Source: JAJOKK01 sp965370555 (GTDB lineage Bacteria; Bipolaricaulota; Bipolaricaulia; UBA7950; UBA9294). From it: 22,493 bases of DNA. The stretch lies in NCBI GenBank assembly GCA_965370555.1, contig CBDUVB010000023.1:1-22493 (forward strand), given 5' to 3'. Below, in pieces: positions 1 to 7,111 of the stretch. The translations under genes and the position numbers were made by a program. Each line of letters begins with the position of its first letter. Position 1 is the stretch's first letter. The notes under the pieces were generated by a model. The model saw only the letters and a list, made by a program, of their open reading frames with translations, was not told the origin of the DNA and made no database searches.

Positions 1-20
1 GTACGTACCGTTCTGTTGGG

Positions 21-46
21 AGGGGGTGGCCCACGGGCCACCTCCT
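21..46. repeat. perfect-to-near-perfect inverted repeat upstream of the nitroreductase
   Basis: The segment folds into an 11-bp stem with one G-T wobble and a 4-nt loop; the core is GGTGGCC paired with GGCCACC. It lies about 50 bases ahead of the nitroreductase start. Neither strand has a run of T after the stem, so it is not a standard intrinsic terminator. It could close a transcript entering from the left edge or act as a leader structure for the gene that follows. Its role is unknown. Confidence 0.5.
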
Positions 47-97
47 ACCAGATTGACAAACGCCTTGTACAATTGTGAGCCATGAAGGAGGAAGCTT

Positions 98-862
98 ATG
101 ATCAATAATCCCGTTCTTGCGACGATGCTCCGTCGCAAGTCGATCCGCCGTTATACGGCTGAAATGCCGTCCGATGAGATGGTGACAACGATCGTCCGTG
201 CCGGGCAGCAGGCACCGTTTGCCGCTCAGCTTGGGAGCCTACTCCTCTCACGCAAGCAAGAGAAGAACCCTTTTGGCGCTCCGCTCCTGTTTACGATCTG
301 TGCGGACATCTACCGGCTGGAGCGCATCATGGCGGTGCGTAACTGGGAATTGGTAACAAACGACCTGTCGATTCTCCTCTTTGCCGTTCAGGACGCCGCC
401 TACATGGCACAAAACATGGTGATTGCCGCGGAGAGCCTGGGGTTGGGGAGCTGTTTCTTGGGGAATGCCCCCTATCGTGCCGAAAAGATCGCCGAGGAGT
501 ACAGACTGCCCGAACGAGTCTTCCCCGTCGTTCAACTGACGATCGGTTACCCGGATGAGAATCCTCCGGTGCGACCGCGCTACCCGATCGGGTTCACCCT
601 CTTTGAGGACAGCTACTCCGAACCGAGCGAGGAGGCCGTCCGCGAGGCGATGGATGTAATGGACGAAGGCTACCTTGCCCAGGAATACTACGCTCGCGCA
701 AACTACAAGATCCCTCTTCAACTAGAGCGGGAAGAGACGTTCTCCTTTGAGAATTACGGGTGGACCGAACACATGTGCCGCAAGTGGGGACAGTGGCTCT
801 CCTTACCTGACGACCTGTTGGAGCAGCTCGAGAAACGCGGATTTCACCTGACGAAAACCTGA
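98..862 (+). CDS. nitroreductase family protein (FMN-dependent oxidoreductase)
   Basis: This 254-residue protein belongs to the nitroreductase family, whose members bind FMN and use NAD(P)H to reduce nitro compounds, quinones or flavins in the cytoplasm. The N-terminus carries the family's FMN-phosphate contact pattern (RRKSIRRYT, residues 12-20). The helix at residues 99-118 (DAAYMAQNMVIAAESLGLGS) is the typical helix before the family's GLGSC segment. The C-terminal 90 residues, rich in acidic and aromatic residues, are longer than in minimal members. The start is the ATG that follows AAGGAGGA with 5 bases spacing. The gene ends 38 bases before the following GNAT-like gene on the same strand, so the two are probably co-transcribed. 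The substrate cannot be read from the sequence; a specialised reductase outside nitro-group chemistry is equally possible. Confidence 0.88.
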   Translation: MINNPVLATMLRRKSIRRYTAEMPSDEMVTTIVRAGQQAPFAAQLGSLLLSRKQEKNPFGAPLLFTICADIYRLERIMAVRNWELVTNDLSILLFAVQDAAYMAQNMVIAAESLGLGSCFLGNAPYRAEKIAEEYRLPERVFPVVQLTIGYPDENPPVRPRYPIGFTLFEDSYSEPSEEAVREAMDVMDEGYLAQEYYARANYKIPLQLEREETFSFENYGWTEHMCRKWGQWLSLPDDLLEQLEKRGFHLTKT

Positions 863-900
863 TCCTTACAATCAGGTATGGACGTATTGGAGGAAAAACC

Positions 901-1782
901 TTGAAGATCGCTTTGAGGAAGGCTGTCGCAACGGATAAGGACCGCATAGCTGATATCTCATCCCAGATCTGGGAGGGCGATGACTACGTGGCCGGTGTAT
1001 TCGATGATTGGCTGGCCGATTCGCACGGAGAGGTCGTCGTCGCGACGCTTGATGATGTCTTGATCGGCTTTGCACGGCGAACATACCTCCTGCCGGGCTA
1101 TGCGTGGTTTGAAGGGATTCGCACCGATCCCGCGTATCACAACACTGGAGCAGCCAAGGCGATTACTCGCCACTTCCTCGACGCAGTGAGAGAAGAGAAT
1201 GCGGAGCGGATCGGTCTATCAACCTACATCGACAACGAGGCGTCGCTTCACATCATCGCTGCTAATGGATTCACGCGGGCGGCATCCTATGTTTACCTAG
1301 AAGCTGGTCCCGATGCCCCGGTACGTCGAACGGGCTACCCTTCCAAGCGTGTCGTGGAGGTCTCCTCGGAGGAGGCGATTTCCTTCATTCGTAACTCCGA
1401 TTTTCTCAAAGTGGCGCAGGGCCACTTCCCGCACGGGTGGAAGTTTTACCCGTTTACTCGCGATCCAGGAGCCGTACTCTCCAAGATGGAGGCCCTCATC
1501 GGTATTCGGGAAGCAGGTCACCTGAGTGGCCTCCTCTGCGCAGGACAGCCGCTTCGCCACGAGGGGGAATACACGATCGATTTCATCGATGGCACACCCG
1601 AAGCGATCGAGGAACTGCTTGTTCACGCCCTCCACCTTGCTAGAGATCAGCGGGTAGTAGAACTGATGGCCCCAAAGTGGAAAACAAAGGAAGCACCAGC
1701 CCTTCCAATACTGCGCAAACTCGGCTTTGAATCCTGGAACGACTTCGAAGCAGACGTCTTCGTCTACGAGCGAGATCCCTAG
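901..1782 (+). CDS. GNAT-like acetyltransferase, two-domain
   Basis: A 293-residue protein whose first 150 residues follow the GNAT N-acetyltransferase fold. A conserved block near residues 76-92 (GIRTDPAYHNTGAAKAI) occupies the acetyl-CoA pyrophosphate loop, although the usual R/Q-x-x-G-x-G/A pattern is only loosely kept. A second half (about 160-290) ends in another GNAT-like stretch (PILRKLGFESWNDFE), so this may be a tandem-GNAT protein with a degenerate second domain. The start is TTG, preceded by GGAGG with good spacing; no ATG fits better. It lies 38 bases after the nitroreductase. The acceptor substrate is unknown. Family membership is an inference from the motif block and the 'GF' ends typical of GNAT domains. 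Confidence 0.75.
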   Translation: MKIALRKAVATDKDRIADISSQIWEGDDYVAGVFDDWLADSHGEVVVATLDDVLIGFARRTYLLPGYAWFEGIRTDPAYHNTGAAKAITRHFLDAVREENAERIGLSTYIDNEASLHIIAANGFTRAASYVYLEAGPDAPVRRTGYPSKRVVEVSSEEAISFIRNSDFLKVAQGHFPHGWKFYPFTRDPGAVLSKMEALIGIREAGHLSGLLCAGQPLRHEGEYTIDFIDGTPEAIEELLVHALHLARDQRVVELMAPKWKTKEAPALPILRKLGFESWNDFEADVFVYERDP

Positions 1783-1905
1783 CCGGGAAGTTACCGCACC
1801 TGGAGAACATAACGTTGGGGTGATTGCCGAGATGCAAGTGGTGATTTAATGCAGCGGAGCAGCTTGCCTGTGACGGAACGGCAGACAGGTCTGTGGCAGT
1901 TGCTC

Positions 1906-2418
1906 TTAGGTCAAATGCTTGTGCAGGACGGCAAGATCGCGACCGTGCCTCTTTATCCGAGCATCGACGATCGGGTCACCATACCGGACGGTGGAGACTA
2001 CCTCAGCAGAGTCTTGTCTCTTGTAGAACGAGACGGCCCATACCGCTTTGGAGTCGGTCCAAACTAGGATCTCACTAATGCCTAATCCCCTCGCGTGCCT
2101 TTCGATGTGGGAAAGAAGGACTGAACCTATCCCGCCTCTCTGAAACGCAGGTAGCACGTACAGCCGATAGATAACTCCGATGCTGGACCCTCTCTCCTCT
2201 AATGCTCCAACACCGATTGCTTGATCGTCTTCCTCACAGAGGAAGAAGTCCATCCGCTCGACTTCCCTCGCTAGCTCATCTAAGGACATGAACGGATCTT
2301 TGAACCTCTCGGGTGGAATGATCGCTTTGTAGGAGACCCTGTTAGTCTCGTTGATGACCGACAGGGTGGCTTCGAGGTCATCCCGTTTCACTAACCGGAC
2401 CGCACGCTTTCCATTCAT
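1906..2418 (-). CDS. GNAT family N-acetyltransferase
   Basis: A 170-residue single-domain GNAT protein. Motif A is clear: LYVLPAFQRGGIGSVLL, with the QRGGIG pyrophosphate-binding loop for acetyl-CoA, followed by a helix and the beta-strand ISEILVWTDS. The C-terminus carries the usual AVSFYKRQ element, equivalent to the A-x-x-F-Y motif B that often holds a catalytic tyrosine. Length is normal for the family. Upstream of the ATG only a weak AGGGTGG-type ribosome site is visible. The gene is convergent with the two-domain GNAT-like gene on its left and lies 116 bases downstream of the lamin-tail-domain gene on the same strand. The substrate is not predictable. Confidence 0.85.
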   Translation of the reverse strand: MNGKRAVRLVKRDDLEATLSVINETNRVSYKAIIPPERFKDPFMSLDELAREVERMDFFLCEEDDQAIGVGALEERGSSIGVIYRLYVLPAFQRGGIGSVLLSHIERHARGLGISEILVWTDSKAVWAVSFYKRQDSAEVVSTVRYGDPIVDARIKRHGRDLAVLHKHLT

Positions 2419-2534
2419 CGTTCCACCCTCGCGATCGATCTAATACTCCGTCTGTTGAGGGTACATAGGGTACGCGCAGGCTATCAACTGTTCGATCGAC
2501 CCTGTGTGGCAGGGATGAAGAACCACATGTCCAG

Positions 2535-3005
2535 CTACAACGGATCGCCGCCATCAGGAAAACGTCGCCAGGTCTTCTCATCGTTATCCTCATCCTTGAA
2601 AGGTGAGGTCTGATCGATGACTGTTCCCTCAGGGTCGATCAGCTTTACAATGCCTGGAGTGGCGTTTGTCAGCCTAAGGCCAGAATAGGTGTACACGAAA
2701 TGCTTACCAGGCTCGATTAGGGTCGATTCCGTAGCGATTACTTGCGTTTCCGGACCACGATACGTGTAGGAGATCTGCCAATCCTGTAGATCGATCGCCG
2801 CATCCGTCGGATTGTACAGCTCGACCCATTCGTTCCCCGTATCGAAACCGGCGGGATTGATCTCGATCTCGTTGATCACAAGGTGTAGCGGTGCGGTCTC
2901 CTCGTTTATTTCGGCGAAGCCTCCAACACACAGACCCAGCAGAACGACAAGCAGAAGGTAGCCCCACCGAAAGCCTCTCGGTAGATTCAGCAAGTACCGT
3001 GACAT
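2535..3005 (-). CDS. small exported lamin-tail-domain (LTD) protein
   Basis: A 156-residue protein with an N-terminal hydrophobic segment (residues 15-30) that reads as a signal peptide, probably cleaved near residue 31 (GGFA/EI). The rest is one lamin tail domain. The diagnostic strand pattern is visible as LVINEIEINPAGFDTGNEWVELYNPTD, then DLQDWQISY and a closing LIDPEGTVID. This immunoglobulin-like fold occurs in bacterial secreted nucleases and cell-surface proteins, usually attached to another domain; here it stands alone. The start at 3005 is chosen because AAAGGAGG lies 8 bases upstream. A longer frame to 3080 would begin with a cysteine-rich stretch upstream of that site. A promoter is proposed just upstream. 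Function beyond an extracytoplasmic location is unknown. Confidence 0.82.
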   Translation of the reverse strand: MSRYLLNLPRGFRWGYLLLVVLLGLCVGGFAEINEETAPLHLVINEIEINPAGFDTGNEWVELYNPTDAAIDLQDWQISYTYRGPETQVIATESTLIEPGKHFVYTYSGLRLTNATPGIVKLIDPEGTVIDQTSPFKDEDNDEKTWRRFPDGGDPL

Positions 3006-3031
3006 AAGGGAAGCCTCCTTTTCATAATAGC

Positions 3032-3060
3032 AACATAGACTGCAAGAGGAAAAAAGACAA
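3032..3060 (-). promoter_or_regulatory. putative sigma70-type promoter for the LTD protein gene
   Basis: On the minus strand TTGTCT (3060-3055) and TATGTT (3037-3032) are separated by exactly 17 bases. Each hexamer matches consensus at 4 of 6 positions. The implied transcript starts near 3025, leaving a short leader of about 20 bases that contains the ribosome site. The spacing is right but the hexamers are imperfect. Confidence 0.4.
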
Positions 3061-3217
3061 AAACCCGTACCAGATCGCAAGGCAAGGATGGAGGTCGGTG
3101 TTCTGTCTTGGGGATTTGCGTGCTCTCTAGTATCGGATCACCGCAAAAGAACGATGAATCCTAGAATTAGGAAACAGGACCGCTCTTGTCCTCTGGACCG
3201 GAGCAGAAACCAACAAA

Positions 3218-3235
3218 GCTCGGAAGAATCCGAGC
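3218..3235. repeat. short hairpin in the non-coding gap
   Basis: GCTCGGA and TCCGAGC form a perfect 7-bp stem around the loop AGAA. It sits in the 667-base gap between the LTD and GYD genes, upstream of the tRNA-like segment, so it may belong to a larger structured transcript. No T-run follows on either strand. Confidence 0.4.
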
Positions 3236-3274
3236 GCATCAATCCCCGTTAGGGTTGAGTCATTCTCTTGTGCC

Positions 3275-3363
3275 GACGGCTATCCCCGGCTGGCGCAGTG
3301 GTACAGAGCAAGCAAGAAAACCCTTTGCTCTAGGTTACCGAGCCGAACCCGGGGATGCCGCCG
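3275..3363 (+). other. tRNA-like / multi-branched structured segment, possibly a decayed tRNA or a non-coding RNA
   Basis: ATCCCCGG (3282-3289) pairs perfectly with CCGGGGAT (3349-3356). The stem extends outward through CGGC/GCCG with one bulged T. Inside, GCGC-AGTGGTACA-GAGC resembles a tRNA D arm with its GG-T-A loop. GCAAG/TTTGC forms a 5-bp stem with a 7-base loop, and GGTT/AACC encloses a 7-9-base loop where a T arm would be. However, the 'anticodon' loop AAAACCC lacks the invariant U33, the T loop is not TTCRANY, four bases instead of two separate the acceptor and D stems, and no CCA is encoded. A competing fold pairs AGAGCAA with TTGCTCT over 7 bp and GGCT with AGCC, giving a long rod. 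I would not call a functional tRNA. Confidence 0.35.
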
Positions 3364-3405
3364 ACAACAACTGACTGTTTGTCACGCGATCACCCCCTTT
3401 GTAGT

Positions 3406-3435
3406 GGACTCGCCTGTCAAGCAGGCGGCGACTCC
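3406..3435. repeat. REP-like imperfect palindrome
   Basis: CGCCTG and CAGGCG (3411-3427) pair around TCAAG, flanked by GGA and TCC that can also pair. The CGCCT...AGGCGG core resembles the hairpin at 7585-7599, so the two may be copies of one dispersed palindrome. The rest of the gap up to 3672 shows no gene or convincing promoter. Confidence 0.3.
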
Positions 3436-3672
3436 ATTATAGACCGATTTCGACACAAGACAAGTCATCGCTGGAGCGAGGACGAAGATCGTGGCAATCA
3501 ATGCACCACATTGACGGACGTGACCTCTGGAGGAGTCAAGTGGAATCATCCAGGGTAGTATGTCGTGGGTGAAGGAGTCGGTGGTCAGTAGAAAGCGTGT
3601 GGTGTAGAAGTTGTATGGGAGGGCGTGGATGCGTTATGGTGGTTCATCGCATAAACAAAGGAGGTGATTTGT

Positions 3673-3957
3673 ATGGCGACTTACATTCTTCTCAGTCGGC
3701 TGACCGATACCGGCGCGGCGACGATCAAGGACAAGCCAGATCGAATCAAAGAAGTGAATCACGAAATCGAGACCTTCGGTGCTCGTGTTCTGCACCAGTA
3801 TGCTACCCTGGGAGCCTACGATTTTGTGAGCATCGTTGAAGCGCCCGACCTTGCATCGATCACACGCGTCTCTGTGGAGCTTGGTTCGCGCGGGAGCGTG
3901 AAGATCCAGACCTTGTCTGCTATTCCTATCGATGAGTTCATCGCCAATCTGAGGTAG
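3673..3957 (+). CDS. GYD domain-containing protein
   Basis: A 94-residue protein matching the GYD family (small alpha/beta proteins of the dimeric ferredoxin-like fold). The family pattern is visible: an opening strand MATYILLSRLTDTG, a helix with KDKPDRIKEVNHEIE, then the name-giving GAYDFVSIVEAPD, and a closing FIANL. Length is typical (about 95-110). The start is ATG at 3673, 7 bases after an almost ideal ribosome site AAAGGAGGT; a GTG nine bases earlier overlaps that site and is rejected. The gene stands alone on its strand and converges on the lipoprotein gene. GYD proteins have no established biochemical function. Confidence 0.88.
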   Translation: MATYILLSRLTDTGAATIKDKPDRIKEVNHEIETFGARVLHQYATLGAYDFVSIVEAPDLASITRVSVELGSRGSVKIQTLSAIPIDEFIANLR

Positions 3958-4009
3958 TTCCTCTCGACTCTTGACTTGCAGCGATCGTGACTCGATGGTG
4001 TAGATGTGC

Positions 4010-4447
4010 CTAGGGAACCGGTTCCAGGTCGCCTGTGAAGTACTTTGTCTCGCTCCAGACGGCGCTTGGCATTACCTCGAAGTGCTGTATTCCGGTGAGG
4101 TCGCCGCTTGTTTCCGTCCCGTTGTTGTCTATGTCGATGAAGAAATCCAGGAAATAGCGACGATGGGTTTCAATCTCATTGAGCGTGGTCATCTTGGACC
4201 AGGCATGGTTCTCTGTAGCGGGATAGCTCTCAAACGCTGCGGTGATTGCCTCGATCAACGTTCCACCCGGATTGTCCAGCACGTCCGCATAGACCATCTT
4301 CCCGTTGTACACACGGGTGTCGATCACCAGCGCGAACGTTACTCGCTGTTTACCCGTCGAAACAAGGGTTCCTATCTGGCAAGAACAGAGAAACAGGATC
4401 GCTCCCGTCAACAGGGAAAACATGAGCAGCCGCATGACCAGCTTCAT
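4010..4447 (-). CDS. putative lipoprotein, function unknown
   Basis: A 145-residue exported protein. Its N-terminus is basic, then hydrophobic, and ends in LFLCSC, where Cys23 fits a lipobox (L-C-S-C) for lipid attachment after signal peptidase II cleavage. The mature part begins IGTLVSTGKQRVTFALVIDT. It contains a DIDNNGTETSGD stretch that resembles a calcium-binding acidic loop, and aromatic residues near the C-terminus. I do not recognise a family. The start is supported by AAAGGAGG placed 6 bases upstream. The gene follows the lipid kinase by 85 bases on the same strand and may be the last gene of that transcript. Confidence 0.75.
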   Translation of the reverse strand: MKLVMRLLMFSLLTGAILFLCSCQIGTLVSTGKQRVTFALVIDTRVYNGKMVYADVLDNPGGTLIEAITAAFESYPATENHAWSKMTTLNEIETHRRYFLDFFIDIDNNGTETSGDLTGIQHFEVMPSAVWSETKYFTGDLEPVP

Positions 4448-4532
4448 TACCCACCTCCTTTGACTCCATCGGATTCCGTAGGTTGAGAGCGCCTTATCCG
4501 CGGTGAGGTCGGGCTAAATCCGCCACAACAGC

Positions 4533-5438
4533 TTATCCCGCTGGGGGTACGATCACCTTGAGTGCTTTAGGGGCGATGGCGACCTCGAACGGGCTTTTCG
4601 GAAGGCGGTATACTTCGCCGTCGATGTGGGCAATCAGCTTCGCCGTCGAGGAGACCGTGACCGATCTGTCCTGATGGTAGTGCACCTCGTTGAGTTTCAG
4701 ATGGGTTCCTTTACGTGCCTTTGGCAGGTTGATCAGCCGCTTGAAGCGAGATGAGAAATCCTCAATCGCGGTAATATCGACTAAGCCATCGTCTATCTCG
4801 GCGCGTGGGGCAAGCTTGAATCCGCCACCGGCATACTTGTTGTTCGCGATTCCAAGTGAGATGAATTCCCTTTCCTCAGTCCAATCGGTGCCGGTCAGCT
4901 TCACTGGGAAGGCTTCGAAGCGGATGACCTCCTTAATCGCAGCGTAAAGATAGGCGGCCGTTCCCCGAAGACGCTCCATCTTCAGGACATCCCGGGCCAC
5001 CTGAGCGTCGATTCCGATGCCTAGGCCGTTGACGAAGTAGCGCTCGCCAACAACGTGCCCGAGGTCGATCGTCCGTTCTTCACCGGAGACGAGGGTGTCG
5101 ATCGCGCGCATCGGATCGACCGGGATCCCAGTCATGCGCACGAAGTCGTTCCCGTTTCCTGCCGGGATCACTCCCAGCGGGTAGGATGCCTTTGAGTTCA
5201 GAATGCCGTTTGCAACTTCGTTGATCGTCCCGTCTCCGCCCATGGCGACGATGTGGGTGAATCCGGCCTCGATCACCATTTGGGCGACATCCATCGCTTC
5301 CAGGGGTTCGTTGGTGAAGTGGAGGTCGTAGTCGAGCCCGCGGCGGTCGAGTTCGGCCTTTACCTGGGGAAAGATCTCTTTGCAGTGGCCCTGTCCGGCG
5401 ATCAGGTTTACGATGAGGAAGTACCTTCTCTTATCCAT
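4533..5438 (-). CDS. diacylglycerol kinase / lipid kinase family protein (DgkB-YegS type)
   Basis: A 301-residue soluble lipid kinase of the diacylglycerol/sphingosine kinase catalytic family. It phosphorylates lipid hydroxyls with ATP, most often diacylglycerol to phosphatidic acid, and recycles lipid into phospholipid synthesis at the membrane face. The catalytic-domain signature GGDGT is at residues 67-71, within MGGDGTINEVANGIL. The second nucleotide loop PAGNGNDF is at 92-99. The C-terminal beta-sandwich follows, with the conserved DDGLVDI and HIDGE. Length is normal. The start ATG at 5438 has a weak AGGAT site and lies 33 bases after the DUF1667 gene. Its position after glycerol-phosphate redox genes fits a role in glycerolipid metabolism. 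Whether the substrate is diacylglycerol, undecaprenol or another lipid cannot be decided here. Confidence 0.9.
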   Translation of the reverse strand: MDKRRYFLIVNLIAGQGHCKEIFPQVKAELDRRGLDYDLHFTNEPLEAMDVAQMVIEAGFTHIVAMGGDGTINEVANGILNSKASYPLGVIPAGNGNDFVRMTGIPVDPMRAIDTLVSGEERTIDLGHVVGERYFVNGLGIGIDAQVARDVLKMERLRGTAAYLYAAIKEVIRFEAFPVKLTGTDWTEEREFISLGIANNKYAGGGFKLAPRAEIDDGLVDITAIEDFSSRFKRLINLPKARKGTHLKLNEVHYHQDRSVTVSSTAKLIAHIDGEVYRLPKSPFEVAIAPKALKVIVPPAG

Positions 5439-5471
5439 GGAAGTGATCCTAAGACGAATCTTGGTCCGCTG

Positions 5472-5870
5472 TCAAGTCGAGGGGAAATTGCGTCCATCCC
5501 CATTCCTAATTCGGTGAACATTGCGGGTGGCGACGAGATTAGCGTCGGTGCCGAGCAGATCTTCTGCTATAACCTGTCCGATATCTACCGGTGCCTCTAC
5601 CGCGAGGGCTCGTACGAGTTCCATTATCTCTGCGATCAGGTGTTTCGGCACGGGGCGATCGGTCTTTACCGAGACGAGCGGCCATTCCCCATTGCACACC
5701 TTGATGCTCGTGGGGAGCACTCGCATTGGGGCGATTGTCTCCTGGCGAGCGTAGGTTTCTCCGCGTGGGCATCGATTCCCCGTGATCTCTACGACCCTAT
5801 CTCCTTCGGTCTTTACCGAGATCTCACAGCCCACAGGACACGAGACACAGATGAGTTTCTTCTCCATCAC
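5472..5870 (-). CDS. DUF1667 cysteine-rich protein, partner of a glycerol-3-phosphate-dehydrogenase-type flavoenzyme
   Basis: A 132-residue protein of the DUF1667 family, normally encoded beside a DAO-type dehydrogenase and an FAD/NAD oxidoreductase. Four cysteines stand in the family arrangement: Cys8, Cys11 and Cys15 (CVSCPVGC), then Cys34 in GNRCPRG, suggesting a metal or iron-sulfur site. The C-terminal half is charged and helical. Two starts are possible. GTG at 5870 overlaps the upstream stop by four bases (GTGA). ATG at 5867 overlaps it by one base. Either implies translational coupling. The protein ends 33 bases before the lipid kinase. Family members of similar length occur in Thermotogota, Firmicutes and related anaerobes. 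The exact biochemical role is not established. Confidence 0.87.
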   Translation of the reverse strand: MMEKKLICVSCPVGCEISVKTEGDRVVEITGNRCPRGETYARQETIAPMRVLPTSIKVCNGEWPLVSVKTDRPVPKHLIAEIMELVRALAVEAPVDIGQVIAEDLLGTDANLVATRNVHRIRNGDGRNFPST

Positions 5871-7111
5871 GTCCCTGTCACCTCCACTAGGATTTTGGAA
5901 GACTGCACTAACTCCTTTAGCTCGTCATCGGAGATTTTGATCTCTATCATCTCGCTCGGGCGCACTCCCATCTGCTTCCGGGAGAGTACTCTTCCGACCT
6001 TTATTTCAGCCTGGCGCATAGGGCGGGTGACCCGCAGGTAGAGTGTTGTGGGGATCTCCGGGGTCAACGCGGTGGGGGCGAGGTGGAGAACGTTGTCGCC
6101 GCGCACGAGGGGGATAGGGCTGTGAGGAGTGAGGTCGTTCCGGGCGTAATCAGCCGCGAATTGGCCGGCCTTCTCGCCTACGGCGGCGACGGAATCGACC
6201 AGGTCAAAGATGACTACGTTGTTTCCGGCGGCGAATAGCCACGGGGTCTCTGTCTGCATCCTGGAGTCTACGCGCGGTCCCTTGTTCAACGGATCGAGGT
6301 TTACGAACGGCAGGATCAGTTCGTTCTCCGGGATCAGGCCGACCGAGAGGATCAGGGTGTCCACCTCGATATCCTCTTCGGTATCGGGGATCGGCCGTCC
6401 GGCCTCGTCCACCCGAGCCAGAGTGACCCCGGTTAGCCGATCACGGCCGTGGATTTGGGTTACAGTGTGGCTCAGCAAGAGCGGTATATCGTAGTCCTCC
6501 AGGCACTGGACAACGTTCCTCATCAATCCGCCGGGGAATGGTGCGAGTTCGGCAACCGCGGCGACCTCTGTCCCTTCCAGGTGGAGGCGTCGCGCCATGA
6601 TCAGCCCGATATCACCCGATCCGAGTATGAGGGCGCGCTTCCCGGGAAGGTATCCGTGGATGTTCACGAATCTCTGGGCAAGACCGGCGGTGTAGATCCC
6701 TGCGGGGCGGGGCCCGGGTGTGAGCAGGCTTCCGAACGGCCGCTCACGTGCACCGGTCGCCCAAATCAATGCCTGTGGACAAATCTGCATTACTCCTTCC
6801 GGGCTGACCGCTATGATGTAGGGGCTACTGTGTTGTGGGTCGATATCGATCACGCTGCAGCGCGAGAGAACGCGCGCATGTGATCGATCCAGCTCGGTCA
6901 GTAGACGGTGGGCAAACTCGGGTCCGGTCAGCTCCTCCTGATACCAGTGCAGGCCAAACCCAGGATGGATGCACTGATTCAGGACACCGCCAGGTTCCTC
7001 ATCCCGCTCCAGGAGGAGCGTCCTCGCCCCGGCTTGGGCCGCCGCAGTGGCTGCAGCCATCCCTGCCGCGCCACCACCGATGACCAGTACATCCACGTTA
7101 TTGCGCGTCAC
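5867..7111 (-). CDS. FAD/NAD-binding oxidoreductase, GlpB/HcnB-like partner subunit
   Basis: A 414-residue flavoprotein with two dinucleotide-binding folds. FAD is bound by DVLVIGGGAAGMAAA at the N-terminus and by the closing segment LFAAGNNVVIFDLVDSVA. NAD(P) is bound by ALILGSGDIGLIMARR in the middle. A cysteine in PGGVLNQCIH and the ATGARERPFG segment are typical of the subunit that partners DAO-type dehydrogenases. It is expected to pass electrons from glycerol-3-phosphate or a related hydroxy acid to a cytoplasmic or membrane acceptor. A longer frame to 7219 overlaps the upstream gene heavily and reads as low-complexity sequence. I therefore place the start at the GTG at 7111, which overlaps the upstream TGA by four bases and immediately precedes the flavin fold. 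Its natural dehydrogenase partner appears truncated next door. Confidence 0.88.
   Translation of the reverse strand: MTRNNVDVLVIGGGAAGMAAATAAAQAGARTLLLERDEEPGGVLNQCIHPGFGLHWYQEELTGPEFAHRLLTELDRSHARVLSRCSVIDIDPQHSSPYIIAVSPEGVMQICPQALIWATGARERPFGSLLTPGPRPAGIYTAGLAQRFVNIHGYLPGKRALILGSGDIGLIMARRLHLEGTEVAAVAELAPFPGGLMRNVVQCLEDYDIPLLLSHTVTQIHGRDRLTGVTLARVDEAGRPIPDTEEDIEVDTLILSVGLIPENELILPFVNLDPLNKGPRVDSRMQTETPWLFAAGNNVVIFDLVDSVAAVGEKAGQFAADYARNDLTPHSPIPLVRGDNVLHLAPTALTPEIPTTLYLRVTRPMRQAEIKVGRVLSRKQMGVRPSEMIEIKISDDELKELVQSSKILVEVTGT

Noticed and set aside
53..73. TTGACA and TACAAT upstream of the nitroreductase
   Set aside because: The two hexamers are only 9 bases apart, and no -10 box is found at 16-18 bases.
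1783..1905. Possible coding remnant between the convergent acetyltransferase genes
   Set aside because: Only about ten codons before stops, no recognisable motif and no ribosome site.
3396..3435. Resemblance to a tRNA-Asp anticodon arm (CTGTCAA loop)
   Set aside because: No D arm, T arm or acceptor stem can be built around it. It fits a REP-like palindrome better.
5253..6041. 262-codon plus-strand frame across the lipid kinase and DUF1667 genes
   Set aside because: It overlaps two well-recognised genes on the other strand and shows no family motif.
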